From positions 1 through 5,659 of the forward strand of contig JAJZVJ010000194.1 of the NCBI GenBank assembly GCA_021845705.1: 5,659 nt of DNA, in the 5' to 3' direction. The notes beneath the pieces are model-generated. The model did not search any database. It was not told the origin of the DNA and saw only the letters and a program-made list of their open reading frames with translations. This DNA comes from a bacterium (GTDB taxonomy: Bacteria > Elusimicrobiota > Elusimicrobia > Elusimicrobiales > UBA9959). The position numbers and the translations under genes are program-made. Positions 1 through 5,659 of the stretch are shown piece by piece (the stretch's first letter is position 1; each line of letters starts with the position of its first letter).

Positions 1-291
1 AAGGATGTGGACCTGTTCCTGTGCCGGCATAAGACTTCCGTGTCCGTGGGGACGGAGACGGAGGACAGCGAACTTATACGGTTCCTGGCCCTGCGGGGCC
101 ACGGCGTGGCGGCCATGGACGCATTGACCATCCGGGACGACATAAAACTCGGGCGCCTGATGCGGCTGCACAGGAAGGACGTGGGCATAAAGCAGAATGT
201 CTGGTTCATCTGCGGCAGGCACCCTAAACCCAACCCGGCCTTGCGGCGCATCATCCAGAGCCTTATGGAGAAATTCGCCATCCGGGCCTGA
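1..291 (+). CDS. LysR-type transcriptional regulator, C-terminal fragment (NhaR-like), 5' end outside window
   Basis: The frame is open from the first base and ends at TGA 289-291, giving the last 96 residues of a longer protein. The sequence fits the C-terminal part of a LysR effector-binding domain. The segment SELIRFLALRGHGVAAM matches the usual 'long-range effector loop, G-x-G-hydrophobic' region. The end, with VWFICGRHPKPNPALRRII, matches the final beta strand and helix, where NhaR-type members read roughly 'fyaIs.er+..HP.v..I'. The DNA-binding helix-turn-helix would be upstream of the window. A GTG at position 7 is only an internal codon, because the fragment is far too short to be a complete regulator and homology continues to the edge. 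The gene converges on the sugar transporter operon, so a regulatory link to it is not implied. The LysR family call is fairly secure; the NhaR-like subgroup is tentative. Confidence 0.72.
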   Translation, partial: KDVDLFLCRHKTSVSVGTETEDSELIRFLALRGHGVAAMDALTIRDDIKLGRLMRLHRKDVGIKQNVWFICGRHPKPNPALRRIIQSLMEKFAIRA

Positions 292-387
292 CCCTTTCCC
301 CCCGCCGGCCCGGCAACGCGGCCAGGGCAAAGCCAGGCGAGGATGCGGACAGGATCTTTGGCGTAGTCGGCCTTTTATGCCCGCAGC

Positions 388-424
388 TTCCCGGTGCCCG
401 GCCTGTCTACGGCCGGCGCGGGAA
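388..424. terminator. Imperfect GC-rich hairpin between convergent genes, candidate bidirectional terminator
   Basis: Bases 388-403 pair with 411-424 in three blocks (TTCCCG/CGGGAA, GCC/GGC, GGCC/GGCC) with small bulges, around a 7-nt loop. The TAG stop of the ATPase gene (407-409) lies inside that loop. On the plus strand a run of five T (433-437) follows about 8 nt after the stem, further than in a classical intrinsic terminator. On the minus strand no T-run follows. It sits where transcripts of the LysR-type gene and the transporter operon meet, which favours a termination role. The weak tails leave this uncertain. Confidence 0.35.
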
Positions 425-1462
425 ACAATGCGTTTTTCCGGGGTTCAGGGAAAATCTTACGGCGTCGCCTTCCCGGAAGTCTTTTCTTTCGCTGAGGATG
501 GCGAACTCAAGCCGCCCGCAGGAAACATACAGCACCGCGTCGCGGCCGAGCAGTTCTATGGTGTCCACCCGCCCGTTAAGCGGCCCCGCGTCCTTCAGTT
601 CTATATCCGACGGGCGGATCCCGGCCCAGACCGGGCCGGAAGGGGCCTGCGCCGGCGCCGGGAAATCCGCGCCGCAAAGGCTGAAAGTCCCGTTTTTAAC
701 CTCGGTTTCAAAAAGATTTATCTGCGGAAACCCTATGAACTGCGCCACGAACCTGTTGGCCGGGCGCTCGTACAGGCCGATGGCCGTGTCCAGCTGCTGC
801 ACGAGCCCGTCTTTCAGCACGGCCACCCTGTCGCCGAGGGTCATGGCTTCCACCTGGTCGTGGGTGACATAGACCGCGGTTATCCCGAGTTCGCGCTGGA
901 GTTTTTTCAGCTCCACCCTGGTGGCGGTGCGCAGCTGCGCGTCCAGGTTCGACAGCGGCTCGTCGAAGAGCAGGACGTCCGGCCGCCTTACGATAGCCCG
1001 GGCTATGGCCACGCGCTGCCTCTCGCCGCCCGAAAGTTCGGCCGGCTTGGACTGGAGATGGCCGGAGATCTTCAGGATCTCCGCGCTTTTTTCCACCCCG
1101 CTTTTTATCTCCTCCTCCCCTGCGCGCGCTATCCTCAGCGGGAAAGCGATATTTTCAAAAACCGTCAGGTGCGGGTAAAGGGCGTAGTTCTGGAACACCA
1201 TGGCCACGTTCCGCTCTTTGGGCTGCACAAAATCCTTCTTATTCACCGACGCCACAAGCCTGCCGCCGAAACGCACTTCCCCCCCGGTGACGGGCTCAAG
1301 GCCGGCTATGATGTTGAGCAGGGTGGACTTGCCGCAGCCGGAAGGCCCGAGCAGGACAAAGAACTCGCGGTCCTCCACCGTGATATTTATATTTTTAAGC
1401 ACCTCCGTTTCCCTGCGGAGGGTGCTGTAGGTCTTTTGCACGCCGTTTAGGTGTATCTTCAT
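407..1462 (-). CDS. Sugar ABC transporter ATP-binding protein, MalK/UgpC/SugC type
   Basis: This is the ATP-hydrolysing subunit of a CUT1 carbohydrate importer and would work as a cytoplasmic homodimer under the two permeases. The 351 residues match the usual length of the family (about 350-370). All nucleotide-binding motifs are intact: Walker A GPSGCGKST (39-47), Q-loop Gln91 in MVFQNYALYPH, ABC signature LSGGERQRVAIARA (143-156), Walker B VLLFDEP (163-169), D-loop SNLD (171-174) and H-loop His201 in VTHDQ. A C-terminal TOBE/OB-type regulatory domain follows from about 240, including GIRPSDIEL (281-289). The ATG at 1462 begins the conserved first strand and lies 5 nt after the stop of the second permease. 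An AAAAGG stretch 9 nt upstream may serve as ribosome binding site. The gene is last in the operon and its TAG stop falls in a hairpin loop. Relatives serve maltose, trehalose, glycerol-3-phosphate and others, so the substrate cannot be read from this subunit; some such ATPases serve several importers. Confidence 0.96.
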   Translation of the reverse strand: MKIHLNGVQKTYSTLRRETEVLKNINITVEDREFFVLLGPSGCGKSTLLNIIAGLEPVTGGEVRFGGRLVASVNKKDFVQPKERNVAMVFQNYALYPHLTVFENIAFPLRIARAGEEEIKSGVEKSAEILKISGHLQSKPAELSGGERQRVAIARAIVRRPDVLLFDEPLSNLDAQLRTATRVELKKLQRELGITAVYVTHDQVEAMTLGDRVAVLKDGLVQQLDTAIGLYERPANRFVAQFIGFPQINLFETEVKNGTFSLCGADFPAPAQAPSGPVWAGIRPSDIELKDAGPLNGRVDTIELLGRDAVLYVSCGRLEFAILSERKDFREGDAVRFSLNPGKTHCFPRRP

Positions 1463-1467
1463 GGTTA

Positions 1468-2292
1468 TCAGCCTTTTACGGCCCCCCTGGTGAGGCCCTG
1501 CACTATGTGCCGCTGGAACAGCAGCGTGAACAGCAGTATCGGCAGCGTGGTAAGCGTGGAAGCCGCCATTATCTGGCCCCAGGGCGTCTCGCCGTGCAGT
1601 CCCTGGAACAGGGCTATCCCCACCGGGATGGTGCGGCTCTGGTAGTCGGTCGTGAGCATCAGGGCGAAGAGGAACTCGTTGAAAGCGAAAATAAAGGAAA
1701 GCAGCGCCGTCGAGAAGATGCCCGGCAGCGCGACCGGCAGCAGCACTTTAAAAAGCACCTGCCATTTCGTGCAGCCGTCTATCACGGCCGCGCGGTCGAG
1801 CTCCTTCGGGATCTGGGCGAAATAGCTCACCAGGATCCAGAGCGCCAGCGGCAGGATCCAGGCGATGTAGGGCAGCACCAGGGCGGTGCGGGTGTTGATC
1901 AGGTCCAGCTCCGTCATGACGCGGAACAGGTAGCCGATAAGGCTCACCTGCGGGAACATGGACACCGCCAGCACGAAGAGCAGGATGGCCGCCTTGCCTT
2001 TCATCTCCAGGCGCGTTATGGCGTAGGCCGCGAGCGAAGCCAGCAGCACCGTAGCCGCGGACGAAACAAAAGATACGACGAGGCTGTTCCTGAGATAATC
2101 CAGGAAATGCAGGGATCTTACGCCGAGAACGTCGCTGTAATTGGCAAGGGTGAAATTAAAACCGCCCGTAAGATAATCCGGGGAAGCGCTGAAACTGGTG
2201 GCGAACATGTAGAGGAACGGCGCCAGAGAGAACACCGCCATGAAGCAGGCGGCCGCGAAGGTGAGGGCGGAGACGAGAGTCTCCTCTTTCAT
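1468..2292 (-). CDS. Carbohydrate ABC transporter permease, MalG/SugB type
   Basis: This is the second inner-membrane subunit of the importer, 274 residues and about six predicted membrane helices (near 7-31, 68-92, 102-122, 138-159, 194-218 and 245-262). The cytoplasmic EAA loop that docks on the ATPase is clear at about 163-191: KELDRAAVIDGCTKW followed by FKVLLPVALPG, with the hallmark glycine present (Gly173). The C-terminus QRHIVQGLTRGAVKG is the typical ending of MalG-type permeases and reaches toward the ATPase dimer interface. I chose the ATG at 2290-2292, not the in-frame GTG at 2334. The ATG overlaps the upstream TGA as ATGA, has GGAGG 7 nt before it, and starts the protein at the usual distance from the first helix. 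The 14 residues gained from the GTG would overlap the preceding gene without matching the family. Confidence 0.94.
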   Translation of the reverse strand: MKEETLVSALTFAAACFMAVFSLAPFLYMFATSFSASPDYLTGGFNFTLANYSDVLGVRSLHFLDYLRNSLVVSFVSSAATVLLASLAAYAITRLEMKGKAAILLFVLAVSMFPQVSLIGYLFRVMTELDLINTRTALVLPYIAWILPLALWILVSYFAQIPKELDRAAVIDGCTKWQVLFKVLLPVALPGIFSTALLSFIFAFNEFLFALMLTTDYQSRTIPVGIALFQGLHGETPWGQIMAASTLTTLPILLFTLLFQRHIVQGLTRGAVKG

Positions 2293-3167
2293 GACGCCGC
2301 CTCCGTAAAGCCGCTGTATTTCACGCAGAGGCACGACAGGGCGAAAGACACTAAAAACAGCGCCACCGAGGCGGCGCTGCCGTAGCCGAAATCCCCGCCG
2401 AGGAAATATTTATAGGCGTAAAGCGAGACCGAGGCCGTGGCCCCGCCCGGCCCGCCGTGCGTAAGCACGTAAAGCACGTCGAAGATGCGCAGGGAATCTA
2501 TGGTCCGGAACAAAAGCGCCACGACGAGCACCGGCTTGAGCAGCGGCAGCGTTACCTTGAAAAAGACTTGCGCGAAATTAGCCCGGTCTATTTTAGCCTG
2601 CAGTTTCAGGTCCCGCGGCACGGCCTGCAGCCCGGCCAGCACTATTATCGCCACGAAAGGCGCCGTCTTCCAGACGTCCGCCGCCGTTACCGCCGCGAAC
2701 GCGCCGAAGTCCGTGCCCAGCCAGTTAACCGGCCCCCGGGCGAGCCCCGTTTTCGCCAGCAGGAAATTAGCCAGCCCAAAGGAGTAATTATAGATAAGCT
2801 CCCAGATGCGCGCTGAAATAGCGGAGGGAATGGCCCAGGGGATAAGGACGCAGGCGCGCAGCAGCCCGCGCAGCGGTATTTCCAGGTCCAGCACCACCGC
2901 GAAGGCCGTGCCGATTATGAGTTCCAGCGGCACGGCCACGGAAATGAAGAGCAGGGTGAACCGCAGCGACTTCCAGAAGCCGGGATCCGAGAACAGGGCG
3001 CCGTAGTTCTGAAGAAAAGAGAACCGCCTTTCCAGAAAAGTCACGTCGCTGTAGAAGCTGCTCCAGACGGTGCCCAGTATCGGGATAAAGACGAAGAACA
3101 CGACGAACAGCGCCAGCGGGGCCACGAACAGGTAAGGCTCAAGGCTGCTGAAGAACCGTTTCTTCAC
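2289..3167 (-). CDS. Carbohydrate ABC transporter permease, MalF/UgpA/SugA type, with a degenerate EAA loop
   Basis: This is the first inner-membrane subunit of the importer, 292 residues and about six predicted membrane helices (first at 12-33, last near 263-283). Family features include the N-terminal SLEPYLFVAPLALF, LIPWAIPSAISARIWELIYN (108-127), and LTHGGPGGATASVSLYAYKY (235-254). The start is GTG 3167-3165, overlapping the TGA of the binding-protein gene as GTGA. A G-rich stretch just upstream (GGGGGCGG) is a poor but usable ribosome site. The EAA loop at about 184-212 is unusual. Where relatives read roughly ELYEAARIDGA, this protein reads DLKLQAKIDRA, so the conserved glycine is Arg195 (codon CGG, 2583-2585). 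The rest of the loop (FFKVTLPLLKP) is normal. The frame is intact and the fold otherwise typical, so I read this as a divergent functional subunit rather than a pseudogene. Confidence 0.93.
   Translation of the reverse strand: MKKRFFSSLEPYLFVAPLALFVVFFVFIPILGTVWSSFYSDVTFLERRFSFLQNYGALFSDPGFWKSLRFTLLFISVAVPLELIIGTAFAVVLDLEIPLRGLLRACVLIPWAIPSAISARIWELIYNYSFGLANFLLAKTGLARGPVNWLGTDFGAFAAVTAADVWKTAPFVAIIVLAGLQAVPRDLKLQAKIDRANFAQVFFKVTLPLLKPVLVVALLFRTIDSLRIFDVLYVLTHGGPGGATASVSLYAYKYFLGGDFGYGSAASVALFLVSFALSCLCVKYSGFTEAAS
2300..2304 (-). promoter_or_regulatory. Shine-Dalgarno sequence of the second permease gene
   Basis: The minus strand reads GGAGG 7 nt before ATG 2292-2290, inside the end of the first permease gene. 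It decides the start of the second permease in favour of this ATG over the GTG at 2334. It also fits coupled re-initiation at the ATGA overlap. Confidence 0.75.
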
Positions 3168-4441
3168 TTGCCGCCCCCGTATCTTGCAGCCACGGCGTCT
3201 ATCTCTTTCTGCGCGGCCTCAAGGGCCGCGGCGGGCTCTTCATTGCCGGAGACCCCGGCGTTCAGGCGGCGCTGCAGCGCTTCCGACACCTGCGTATAGT
3301 AAGGCAGGCCGGGGCGCGGGACCGCGTTGTCGAATATGTTCCGCAACTGGGTGAAATGCGGATGGACCTTAAGCACTTCGGGGTCGCCGTAGACGTCCCG
3401 CCTGGCCGGGTTCCAGCCGAGCTTCAGGGAAAGCTCTTTCTGCACTTTCTTAGACAGCACGTATTTTATGAACCGGGCCGCGTCTTCGGGCTTGTCCGAG
3501 TATTTAGACAGGCCTATATGCCAGCCGCCCAGCGTAGAGACGCTGTCCGGACCGGCAAAGCCGGGGAGCGGGCAGATCCCGGTCTTGTCCTTTACCGGCG
3601 AGCCTTCGGCCTGGTGCAGGCCCCAGGCGTAAGGCCAGTTGCGCTCGAACAGCGCGTTGCCCTTCTGGAAGAACAGCCGCACTTCCTCCTCTTTCATCTC
3701 GGTATAGGTATTGGGCGGCGAGATCTTGTATTTGCTTACCAGGTCGCGCATGAAGGCGAGCGCTTTTATGTTTTCAGGAGTAGCCGCCAGCAGCCTGCCG
3801 TTCTCCGTCCTTAAACCGCCTTTCGCCCCGGCGAATTCCAGGAAATCGCAGACCAGGCCCTCGTACTGCGCGCCCTGCCAGGCGAAAGCGTAGAATTCCG
3901 GATTCTCCTTGCGGACGGCGGCCTGCACCCGGGCGGAGATCTCAAGGAGGTCTTTCCAGGTGGCGGGCGGTTTGGCGTAGCCGTATTTTTTCAGCAGGTC
4001 CTTCCTGTAGTACAGGAGACCGGCGTCCACATAGACGGGCAGGGCCACGAGCTTCCCCCCGTACCTGTCGGAGCGGTCCACGATGTTCTTCCAGAAAGGG
4101 GCGGTATCCACGGGCGCGCCGGCGGCGGCGTCGAGGTCCCGCAGCCATCCGGAGGCCGCGAACTGCGGGATCCAGGCGATGTCCATAAGGAAAACGTCGG
4201 GATCGTTTTTCTCCGCCTTGAGCGGGATAAGTATGCCCTGCCGCCTCTGGTCGGAATCGGTGGGCTGGCGCAGGATCCTGACGCTTATGCCGGTTTCTTT
4301 CCGGAAATCGGCCGCGACGGTCTCCCAGAAATCCAGCTCGTTGGGCGCGCCGCCTACCGCGAACACCAGCTCCGCCGGTTTTTTAGAGCAGGCGGAGACC
4401 AGGAGCGGCAACAGCACGGCGAGTTTCAGCAGTGATTTCAT
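3164..4441 (-). CDS. Extracellular solute-binding lipoprotein, family 1 (trehalose/maltose-type sugar-binding protein)
   Basis: This is the substrate-capturing component of the importer, 425 residues. A lipoprotein signal is clear: MKSLLKLAV, a hydrophobic core, then the lipobox VSAC with Cys18 as the acylated residue. The mature protein has the type 1 fold hallmarks: LDFWETVAADFRKETGISV (36-54), DVFLMDIAWIPQFAASGWL (82-100), ALFERNWPYAWG (263-274), STLGGWHIGLSKYSDKPEDA (302-321) and PRPGLPYYTQVSEALQ (375-390). The last is common in trehalose/maltose-binding members such as the LpqY group. I chose ATG 4441-4439 over the in-frame GTG at 4453, because the GGGAG ribosome site lies inside that longer version, 5 nt before the ATG. 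The gene is first in the transporter set, overlaps the first permease by 4 nt, and follows the maltokinase-like gene after 57 nt. Family assignment is secure; the alpha-glucoside substrate is inferred from motifs and neighbours. Confidence 0.94.
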   Translation of the reverse strand: MKSLLKLAVLLPLLVSACSKKPAELVFAVGGAPNELDFWETVAADFRKETGISVRILRQPTDSDQRRQGILIPLKAEKNDPDVFLMDIAWIPQFAASGWLRDLDAAAGAPVDTAPFWKNIVDRSDRYGGKLVALPVYVDAGLLYYRKDLLKKYGYAKPPATWKDLLEISARVQAAVRKENPEFYAFAWQGAQYEGLVCDFLEFAGAKGGLRTENGRLLAATPENIKALAFMRDLVSKYKISPPNTYTEMKEEEVRLFFQKGNALFERNWPYAWGLHQAEGSPVKDKTGICPLPGFAGPDSVSTLGGWHIGLSKYSDKPEDAARFIKYVLSKKVQKELSLKLGWNPARRDVYGDPEVLKVHPHFTQLRNIFDNAVPRPGLPYYTQVSEALQRRLNAGVSGNEEPAAALEAAQKEIDAVAARYGGGK

Positions 4442-4498
4442 AAGAACTCCCACGATTTAGATTCAAGGAATACTCTCGCTAATAGCAAACTCAAGCCC
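4442..4498 (-). other. 57-nt AT-richer spacer between the maltokinase-like gene and the transporter genes
   Basis: This is the only gap of more than a few bases in the minus-strand gene set, about 42% GC against about 60% in the flanking genes. It carries the ribosome site of the binding-protein gene. A weak promoter-like pair can be drawn on the minus strand (TTGAGT, 16 nt, TATTCC), but the -10 matches the consensus at only three of six bases. No convincing hairpin or operator palindrome was found. It may hold an internal promoter, or the genes may simply be cotranscribed. Confidence 0.3.
4447..4451 (-). promoter_or_regulatory. Shine-Dalgarno sequence of the solute-binding protein gene
   Basis: The minus strand reads GGGAG 5 nt before ATG 4441-4439. 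Its position within the first codons of the alternative GTG start (4453) argues that translation begins at the ATG, which also gives a normal-length lipoprotein signal peptide. Confidence 0.75.
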
Positions 4499-5659
4499 CT
4501 ACTCGCGCGGCCCCGTGCCGGCCAGCCGGCGCAGGAGCCTGGCGGGGACGAACGCCCAGTCAGGTCTTGCGGAAGTTTCGGAATCCAGGGTCAATATGGT
4601 TTTTTCTATCAGGAATATCTGCAGCAGCGCGTCCGTCTCTTCCCGGGACGCGGGGAGCAGCTGGGAACCCCCGGCCGCTGAAAGGTAGCCGTTAAGGAAA
4701 GCCCCGGCGGTATAGGCGTACCAGAGTTCTATCCAGGGGGCGAGGCCCGCTATTTCCTTGCCGGGGATTTCCCCCGGCAGCAGAAAAGGCGCGTAGGCCG
4801 CGTAGTAGAAAGACAGCAGCATTCCGGCCACATCCAGCAGCGGCGAGCGTTTCAAGCGGCGTTCGCCTATGGTATGTCCCGGATCGCCGGAGAAATCCTT
4901 GATAATAAAATCCTTGCCGGTAAATAAAGCCTGCCGGAGAGAATAGTTCCCGTGGATGCGTATTTTCTTCGCGGAGATCTTTTTCTCCGTCAGCAGGCGT
5001 AAGCGCTTGAGCAGCTGCTGCTGGTTCTCAAGCACGTACTTCACCTCCTCCCGGCTTTCCTCCGGCAGGGACTTCAGGGATTTGGCCAGGTTAATGAAAG
5101 CCTTTTTAGAATGCCCGGACATGGCCTGGTAAATAGAGCGCTGGTACAGGCGCGAGAAAGGCTCCGGAGCGAATTCCGGCGTGGCGGACCCGGAGGCGAG
5201 CGCCAGGTGCATTTCGCCCGTGCGGCGGCCCAGCAGAGCCGCCATTTCAAAAGAGACCGCTCCGGTAAGATTCATAACCTGCTGCGGGATTTCCTTAAGA
5301 TTGACCGCAGAAAGCTCCGGCACGGCGGGAGGTTTAACGGCAGCGGGGCTGGATTTTACCGCGTTATAGTATTTGGCCGCCTCTTCTATCATCAGGGTCC
5401 ACGCGTCGCCCTGGTTCGGGACAAAGCCGCGCAAGACCCCGACCGTTCCATAGAAGCGGCCCCCCCGGTTCAGGTTCAAAGCGCCGAGGTTGGGCGCCGA
5501 ATTCGCAAAGCCCCCTTTTGCCGCCAGCCGCGCGCCTATTTCCAGGTCCGGGCTGACGCCCTCCTCCAGCAGGCGGGCCAGGCGCAGCAGGTAAAGGCTG
5601 CCGTAGGCTATAGAAACGCCGTCCGGTCCGGCTTTCAGCACCTTCGAGTCGGAGATCGG
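4499..5659 (-). CDS. Maltokinase-like protein (TreS/Mak family) lacking catalytic residues, probable pseudokinase; N-terminus outside window
   Basis: The frame is open to the right edge and ends at TAG 4501-4499, giving 386 residues. It aligns from memory with the C-terminal two-thirds of maltokinases, either stand-alone (Mak/Pep2) or fused behind trehalose synthase, which make maltose 1-phosphate from maltose and ATP. Family blocks in order are LLEEGVSPDLEIG, LRGFVPNQGDAW, LLGRRTGEMHLALAS, FAPEPFSRLYQRSIYQAM, ERRLKRSPLLDVAGML and the terminal RPDWAFVP. The kinase centre is altered. The HGDxHLGQ motif reads HGNYSLRQ (4931-4954), so the catalytic base Asp is Asn (AAC, 4946-4948) and the following His is Ser. 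The lysine expected in 'LKLFRRLEEG' is Arg (CGC, 5582-5584). The metal-binding Asp of DFEGEP survives, as DFSGDP (4880-4897). GTG 5641 is in frame but unlikely to be the start, since homology begins before it. Frame and scaffold are intact, so this is not a decaying pseudogene. A TreS part upstream is possible but not visible. Confidence 0.85.
   Translation of the reverse strand, partial: PISDSKVLKAGPDGVSIAYGSLYLLRLARLLEEGVSPDLEIGARLAAKGGFANSAPNLGALNLNRGGRFYGTVGVLRGFVPNQGDAWTLMIEEAAKYYNAVKSSPAAVKPPAVPELSAVNLKEIPQQVMNLTGAVSFEMAALLGRRTGEMHLALASGSATPEFAPEPFSRLYQRSIYQAMSGHSKKAFINLAKSLKSLPEESREEVKYVLENQQQLLKRLRLLTEKKISAKKIRIHGNYSLRQALFTGKDFIIKDFSGDPGHTIGERRLKRSPLLDVAGMLLSFYYAAYAPFLLPGEIPGKEIAGLAPWIELWYAYTAGAFLNGYLSAAGGSQLLPASREETDALLQIFLIEKTILTLDSETSARPDWAFVPARLLRRLAGTGPRE

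Noticed and set aside
292..387. Possible small RNA, small gene or second terminator between the LysR-type gene and the transporter operon
   Set aside because: The stretch is GC-rich with several short GCC/GGC self-complementary pieces, but stems are only 3-4 bp. No promoter, T-run or ribosome site supports a feature.
197..1450. A 417-codon open frame on the plus strand, antisense to the ATPase gene
   Set aside because: Its translation is rich in Arg, Pro, Gly and His with no recognisable domain. It lies over a gene with every ABC ATPase motif, so it is a by-product of GC-rich codon use on the opposite strand.
1507..2385. A 292-codon open frame on the plus strand, antisense to the permease genes
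   Set aside because: Its product is a charged, low-complexity Arg/Glu/Gln/His-rich sequence, the expected mirror of hydrophobic membrane helices. It crosses a real gene junction and has no family resemblance.
3942..4148. A short minus-strand frame with an Arg-rich start inside the solute-binding protein gene
   Set aside because: It is an alternative frame of a gene whose translation matches its family throughout, so it is not an independent gene.
4499..5641. A complete 380-residue gene starting at GTG 5641
   Set aside because: The reading frame continues to the window edge, and the residues before the GTG fit the family. The visible part also lacks the N-terminal region of maltokinases, so the gene is cut by the window rather than starting here.

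Overview
This is a GC-rich bacterial window, about 60% GC by eye, with almost no non-coding DNA. It carries a complete CUT1-type carbohydrate ABC importer on the minus strand. Directly upstream of it lies the C-terminal part of a maltokinase-like protein. The 3' end of a convergent LysR-type regulator lies at the left edge on the plus strand. The organism cannot be named from this window. The solute-binding protein is a predicted lipoprotein, and no mobile elements, RNA genes or repeats were seen.

Layout from right to left, in the direction of transcription: maltokinase-like protein (4499-5659, N-terminus outside the window); a 57-nt AT-richer gap; lipoprotein sugar-binding protein (3164-4441); first permease (2289-3167); second permease (1468-2292); MalK/UgpC-type ATPase (407-1462). 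The binding protein and first permease overlap by 4 nt (GTGA). The two permeases also overlap by 4 nt (ATGA). The ATPase starts 5 nt after the second permease. This is a tightly coupled transporter operon with the order binding protein, permease, permease, ATPase, as in the mycobacterial trehalose importer LpqY-SugABC. A GC-rich hairpin covers the ATPase stop codon. It sits between the operon and the LysR-type gene (1-291) that runs toward it.

Together the genes suggest import of an alpha-glucoside such as trehalose or maltose, next to a protein of the trehalose synthase/maltokinase (TreS-Mak) branch of alpha-glucan metabolism. The substrate is inferred from context.

The most striking feature is that the maltokinase-like domain keeps the family's structural sequence but has lost key catalytic residues. 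The expected HGDxH is HGNYS, and the expected ATP-binding lysine is arginine. It therefore looks like an intact pseudokinase rather than a working maltokinase. A second oddity is the first permease, whose EAA coupling loop has arginine where the hallmark glycine is expected.
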